Shown here: positions 59,875 to 64,000 of the stretch, in pieces
Numbering within the stretch: position 1 is the stretch's first letter
Layout of the letters: each line of letters starts with the position of its first letter
Made by a program: the position numbers and the translations under genes
NCBI RefSeq assembly: GCF_022605165.1
Contig: NC_063071.1
Location: 2,976,001-3,040,000 of the forward strand
Reading direction: 5' to 3'
From: Purpureocillium takamizusanense
Taxonomy: Eukaryota; Ascomycota; Sordariomycetes; Hypocreales; Ophiocordycipitaceae
Length of the DNA: 64,000 nucleotides
The notes under the pieces: generated by a model
Seen by the model: the letters and a program-made list of their open reading frames with translations, nothing else
Told to the model about the DNA's origin: nothing
The model's database searches: none

Positions 59875-61570
59875 TCATGCCTGGAACCTGAACCGCGGAT
59901 CTCGTGTGCTGGTAACCCCTTCAGTCGAGTAGTCGCCCATCACGCCTGCGCCTTGGGTTCGATCCCGTCGCCTATTCTCCCACCTCATCCATAGGGAGTA
60001 CGACAAGTTCCCCGTGATGACAACCGCACACATTCCAACGTTTGTCGTAAGGCTGGTAACATATCGCGGCGCCTCGTTGCTGCGATAAATATTGCTGGAC
60101 AGAATTCCACCGCAATTTCCAATCGACGTGTATAGGCCGCTCATCATGGCACGTGCATTCAGGTTTGGGATGTTTACCACGGTCCAAGCAGATCCGATGA
60201 TGTCGGTCGGATACGCCTAGGAAAGATCAGCCTGGCTCATCAACTTCTCGCTCAAAGTTAAATCTTACACCAATCGTGCATAAGAACATGGCAAAGTATA
60301 GCACGGCTGTATTTGACGTGTCTATAGTCAGAAGGATGATGTATCCAGTAAGGCTGACGGCTGTTGACGCGGTGATGTGTCCACCTCGTTCTCGGAAGTG
60401 ATCCGAGGATCTACACCAACAGATCAGAAGTACAGCGCCGGTGAGTGCTGGAGCGACGGTGTACTAGTCTCATCAGTATCCCCATGGAGTATAGGATGGC
60501 TAACGCGTATATCAGATACATACCAGATTGGTCTTGATGACGCTAAATTGGAGCCTTTTGACGATTATGGCCAGGAAATTTGCGTTTGACGTTGTTATAA
60601 CGCCAGACGTGAATCCCAGAAGCACACGTATATATCCGTGAACTGTGCGAAACTCCCCAAGAGCCTCTCGCCAGCTGAAACCTTCTTCGAGCGTAGAGAC
60701 GGAGTCCTGTTGAAGCCGAACGCACGCAGCAACCTTCTCTTCCTCGTTGAGGAACCAGGCGGAGTTCACACCAAATGGCAGCAAGGCAAACAGCACGAAT
60801 GACCAGACGACAGTTAAGCCACCTTCGAGAAAGAAGAGGTATGCCCAGCTCGGGTAGGCGCCGCTTTTGATATGGAAAACGGCATAGGCAAGGAGACCAC
60901 CAAAGGCAGAGGACGAGACAAGCGCTGCGTAGAAGATTCCGATACGAGTGGCAAGCTCTGCCCTGGTGTACCAGATGGAGAGGTAGTAGATGACCCTTTT
61001 AATAATTTGTCAGCTTTTCTTCACGAGTCTGCGTCCAGGCTGGGGAATTGCGTAACTCACGACGCTAGGAATCCTGACTCGAATGCCCCGACAAAGACAC
61101 GACAGATGACAATGTCCCTGAAGTTCTTGGAGAAGCCGCTAGCCAAGGAAGCACATCCGAAGACAAGCAGCATCCCTGGAATTGTCCAACGCGCGCCAAG
61201 CCATTTCGTCAACAGAGTGACCGCCGGTCCGAGTACGATGAACGGGATTTGATAAAAAGTCAAAATTTGGTTGAACTGATTGCCAACAAGACCAAGATCC
61301 TCTTCAAGCCCCGCAGTATGCGCGTTTGAGACGCTGCTGCGATCAAGAGAGCTTCGACAAAGTCAATTCCACAAATCTGCATCGGGCCAGTGAGGGAACA
61401 AACTTGAAGAGGTATGCAAGCGTCAATAACGGCAGCAAAATGAAATCGGCTTTGAGCTTGATGCGCTTCACAATCGCGGGATCGGGCGCGGACGATAGCT
61501 CGATCTCCTGCTTCTCGGTTTCCTCAAAGGTACTGGCTGGATTGCCACTCAAGTACATTGTTGGGGCCAT
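59875..61570 (-). CDS. MFS permease of the allantoate/Dal5 (anion:cation symporter) type
   Basis: Five exons (61570-61404, 61351-61061, 60995-60524, 60463-60269, 60216-59875) give 488 residues. Family blocks are visible: KLKADFILLPLLTLAYLFNSLDRSS around the first junction, GLEEDLGLVGNQFNQILTFY, GCASLASGFSKNF, FVGAFESGFLAS, VIYYLSIWYTRAELATRIGIFY, and AWTVVNIPNLNARAM. About twelve membrane segments are expected. Members import allantoate, nicotinate, pantothenate, biotin or dipeptides with protons; the substrate here is unknown. All four introns are 52-66 bases long and keep frame. The first junction uses donor GTTTGT, chosen because it restores the conserved LFNxLDR motif. The 3' end converges on the AIM24-family gene, with 182 bases between the stops. 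Confidence 0.87.
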
Positions 61571-64000
61571 TTTTGGGGTTAAAAAGTATCAGACAAGTTT
61601 TCTTTTGCGAGTGGTTCGCTTACTGTTTACTTATATAGTGCTTTGGGGGACTGGCGGGGACGCGTTTGCTTCTCCGCGTCGGAGATCCATGCTATAACGT
61701 GGCCTTGCCCACTCCTATCTTGACTTGGAGAGAGTTATCGGTACGCCATTTTAACCCCGGATTTTACCCCAGAGCCCATCGATTGGCCTCGAAACAATGA
61801 ATTTTTGGGTCTCAACGTATTCATTGGCTGACATGGAGCTGCTTGGATTCCAAGCCTCGGGGAGTGTTCCGAAGCGGACCCACAACATGTCGGCTATCCC
61901 GAGCTGATCGGGAATTCCCATTCCTTGAGTTGGCTTCTTTGGCAATAAAACAACTATGAGTGAGAGCAGCCGCTATCGGCCCCATAGTTGTCCAACACCC
62001 AGGAACCAAATCGCAATAGGACCCGGACGCTTTATCTTTAATATACCGGTGCCTCCACCCAGATATGACATGGAAGGAGAGAGAGGTTGAGCTGGGTGTT
62101 GTGTAAAAGATTAAATGGACCCACGAGCGCGATTTTACAGATCTCACGCGTCTTTCGCTCAATCAATCCAGAAACCATAAGTAGTCCTCCTTGGATATAT
62201 CGAACGGGTCAATAGAACATTAGTAGGGCCAGGCTAGTCTAGCTACCATATCCGTCGACGGTGGTCGATCGTTTACTGTCCATGGATAGAAGAACACTAG
62301 TATTGTCTAGTTCTTTAACTTATGTGTCCATGGTTCTAAGTAATCCTATTAGGACGTCAGTTTCTATGAACCTGACTATTAAGATCGGTGAAGTGATGTC
62401 ACCCACTGGATGGAACGCTCCACTCTTTTAAGCTCATGCTGGTCCCGGCATCCGGGCCCGCGTGGGGTGGGATTACCATGGAGGTGCTGCAATCACGCGG
62501 TAGTACTTCATAGCAGCACCCCTGTTAGCCTTGGGGTCCAGAGGTCGATTCCTACGGCACGTGGCATTGCCATGGCACACTTAATTCCCACCGCAGGTCT
62601 AAGTCGCTGCTGGCATGGTCATGGCTCTCGTGTATATAGACAAGTATCATGCTACTTGACAAAGCCCCAGGGGGCTACTCTTCGGGCGACACGCGCGTGG
62701 CGTATACAAATAATTGAACACCTCCTCTCACGTTCCTTTTGAAGACATCACATTTGCATGGAACCGTTAGCCTATTTCCCATACACACGGCTCTAGCATT
62801 TACGCAACAAACGGAAGGACTTGCTTCATATTTTCGTACTATGGCCTCGACTCAGTCGTCGCTAGGGACCATTGCGGCACGACGGGCATAGCCTTGGTGG
62901 CAGTGGGCATGTAGAGATACCTGCAGGGTTCATGCTTATGCATGTTGCCCCTCGCGCTCGGCAACAAACTCTTGTGACACAGCGGGCCACAGTCGTACTA
63001 CATGAACTACACGCTCCAGCGCGTTGGCCGAATCACAGACTGGCCAAATCTGGCATCAAAGGGTGTCCCTGAGCTCCTCTGACCTGCGCTGGCATTTCCA
63101 TTGCCAAAGATTGGACTGGACACGATCCAATACCTCATTCGCTAATGCGGCTGCCTGAACGGAATTTGTATCAAGGCCTTTGCTCCCTGAGGGATCTGGC
63201 CAGCACCGCAACCATAATTTGACCGCATGGCCTCGCCCATACTTCCCAAGTAAGGTTCTAATTTTCCTCCATATCCAAAGCCGCGGCCCGATCTCGAAGC
63301 TGGGAAAACGACATACTGATGGGAAACCCGGTGCAGCCGGTGGTTCTGGTTTCGACACGCCTGTGCATGAGCTGAACAATTGCTGGCCGAATCCGCCGCC
63401 ACTCGGCAGACAAGCGCTTTTCTCCTAAATAGTACAGCCGTCATTAATCACCCTGCCCGCCAATGAGCATCACACGGCCTTATTTTGTGACGGCGGGAAC
63501 GAAGCTGGAACTACCTCAATCCAACATGCAATAAAATACAACAAATTCGCGCATATCCGGGGTCGGTTTAACATCAAAGGATATTCAGGAGGCTCGGTAA
63601 TATCGCTAGAAACTACCAGCAGTCCAAAGTGACTAATATGCCAGGAAGACCCGGTGAACCCTTGGGGAGCGGTCAGCTCGGTGAATAGTAATCACGTACA
63701 ACGCCACGGCGCAACGGTCGGAGACTACCACTGGTCAGTAGACGCCACGGATTTGAAAGCAGCTGGACACGTAGGCCAAACACTCCCTTTCGGCTTTTGC
63801 GTGTTCAAGGAAGTTGTCGTGACCTGTTGCCACGCAGGTCAAACTGGCGTTGCGGATATGTCGGGTACAGATTGAACCTTAGTAAACAGCCATGGAATCA
63901 CGATTATTGGGTCTCGATGTTTCCGCCAGCCCCTTCCCATTACAGAGTACTCGAGTGAGCCAGCTTTTCGTTGAATATATAAAAGGCCCCGCTCCCAGCC
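61571..64000. other. Long intergenic region at the window edge
   Basis: No gene is recognised in 2.4 kb. Minus-strand frames at 61.75-62.16 kb and 63.06-63.44 kb have no membrane segment, signal peptide or motif. A partial gene could be missed here if it is split into small exons. Confidence 0.4.
63976..63986 (+). promoter_or_regulatory. TATA box for a gene beyond the window
   Basis: TATATAAAAGG lies 14 bases from the window end, followed by a C-rich stretch. It is the clearest TATA box in the window and points to a plus-strand gene starting outside. Confidence 0.55.

Noticed and set aside
59925..59990. GGTTCGATCCC, similar to a tRNA B-box
   Set aside because: It lies inside the last exon of the Dal5-type gene, and no A-box or cloverleaf could be formed around it.
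61751..62162. Two minus-strand frames upstream of the Dal5-type gene
   Set aside because: No recognisable domain; they probably belong to the promoter region.
62440..62590. tRNA-like stretch with GGTCGATTCC
   Set aside because: The stems needed for a T-arm and acceptor do not pair, so it was not called.
63056..63444. Minus-strand frame with some charged, gene-like composition
   Set aside because: It overlaps another frame, and no conserved block or splice partner was found; a partial exon cannot be excluded.

Overview
This window looks like nuclear DNA of a filamentous ascomycete, most likely a Sordariomycete such as a hypocrealean fungus. The reasons are GT-AG introns of about 50-160 bases with CTAAC/CTGAC-like branch sites, GC-rich coding DNA, several secreted hydrolases, a group III hybrid histidine kinase and a Zn2Cys6 regulator. 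The species cannot be fixed from the sequence. I found 22 gene models and one probable pseudogene. Where genes are spliced I joined exons by reading frame and splice phase; there is no RNA support. I saw no rRNA, convincing tRNA, CRISPR array or intact transposon.

Layout. 0.5-2.7 kb: sugar-type MFS transporter. 3.9-15 kb: a secretome-rich stretch with a deuterolysin metalloprotease, a small secreted glycoprotein tail-to-tail with a secreted quercetinase, a 10-cysteine small secreted protein, and a GPI-anchored aspartic protease with a long Ser-rich stalk. 17.3-18.7 kb: mitochondrial sulfide:quinone oxidoreductase. 20-33.5 kb: a possible specialised-metabolism or accessory block with a glutamine:fructose-6-phosphate amidotransferase whose first exons are tiny, a monocarboxylate-type MFS transporter, a cytochrome P450, a stand-alone adenylation enzyme, and a short secreted precursor made of four tandem peptides separated by Kex2 sites. 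34.5-38.4 kb: the Nik1/Os-1 osmosensing histidine kinase.

40.4-40.9 kb: an apparent membrane-protein remnant interrupted by one stop codon. 42.3-43.8 kb: a secreted protein joining a granulin-like Cys-rich region to a NucA/NucB-type nuclease domain, followed by a very AT-rich island (about 43.99-44.44 kb). 44.9-51.4 kb: a plausible amine-use module (Zn2Cys6 regulator, MAO-N-like amine oxidase, APC permease). 51.7-57.3 kb: three intronless oxidoreductases (fatty acid hydroxylase/sterol desaturase-like, SDR, Baeyer-Villiger-type monooxygenase). 58.8-61.6 kb: an AIM24-family protein and a Dal5-type MFS permease. The last 2.4 kb holds no recognisable gene but ends in a TATA box pointing to a gene just beyond the window.

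The most interesting item is the kexin-processed repeat peptide precursor at 33104-33460. Removing a 57-base intron restores a perfect repeat junction. The granulin-like/NucB fusion and the amidotransferase beside biosynthetic genes come next.
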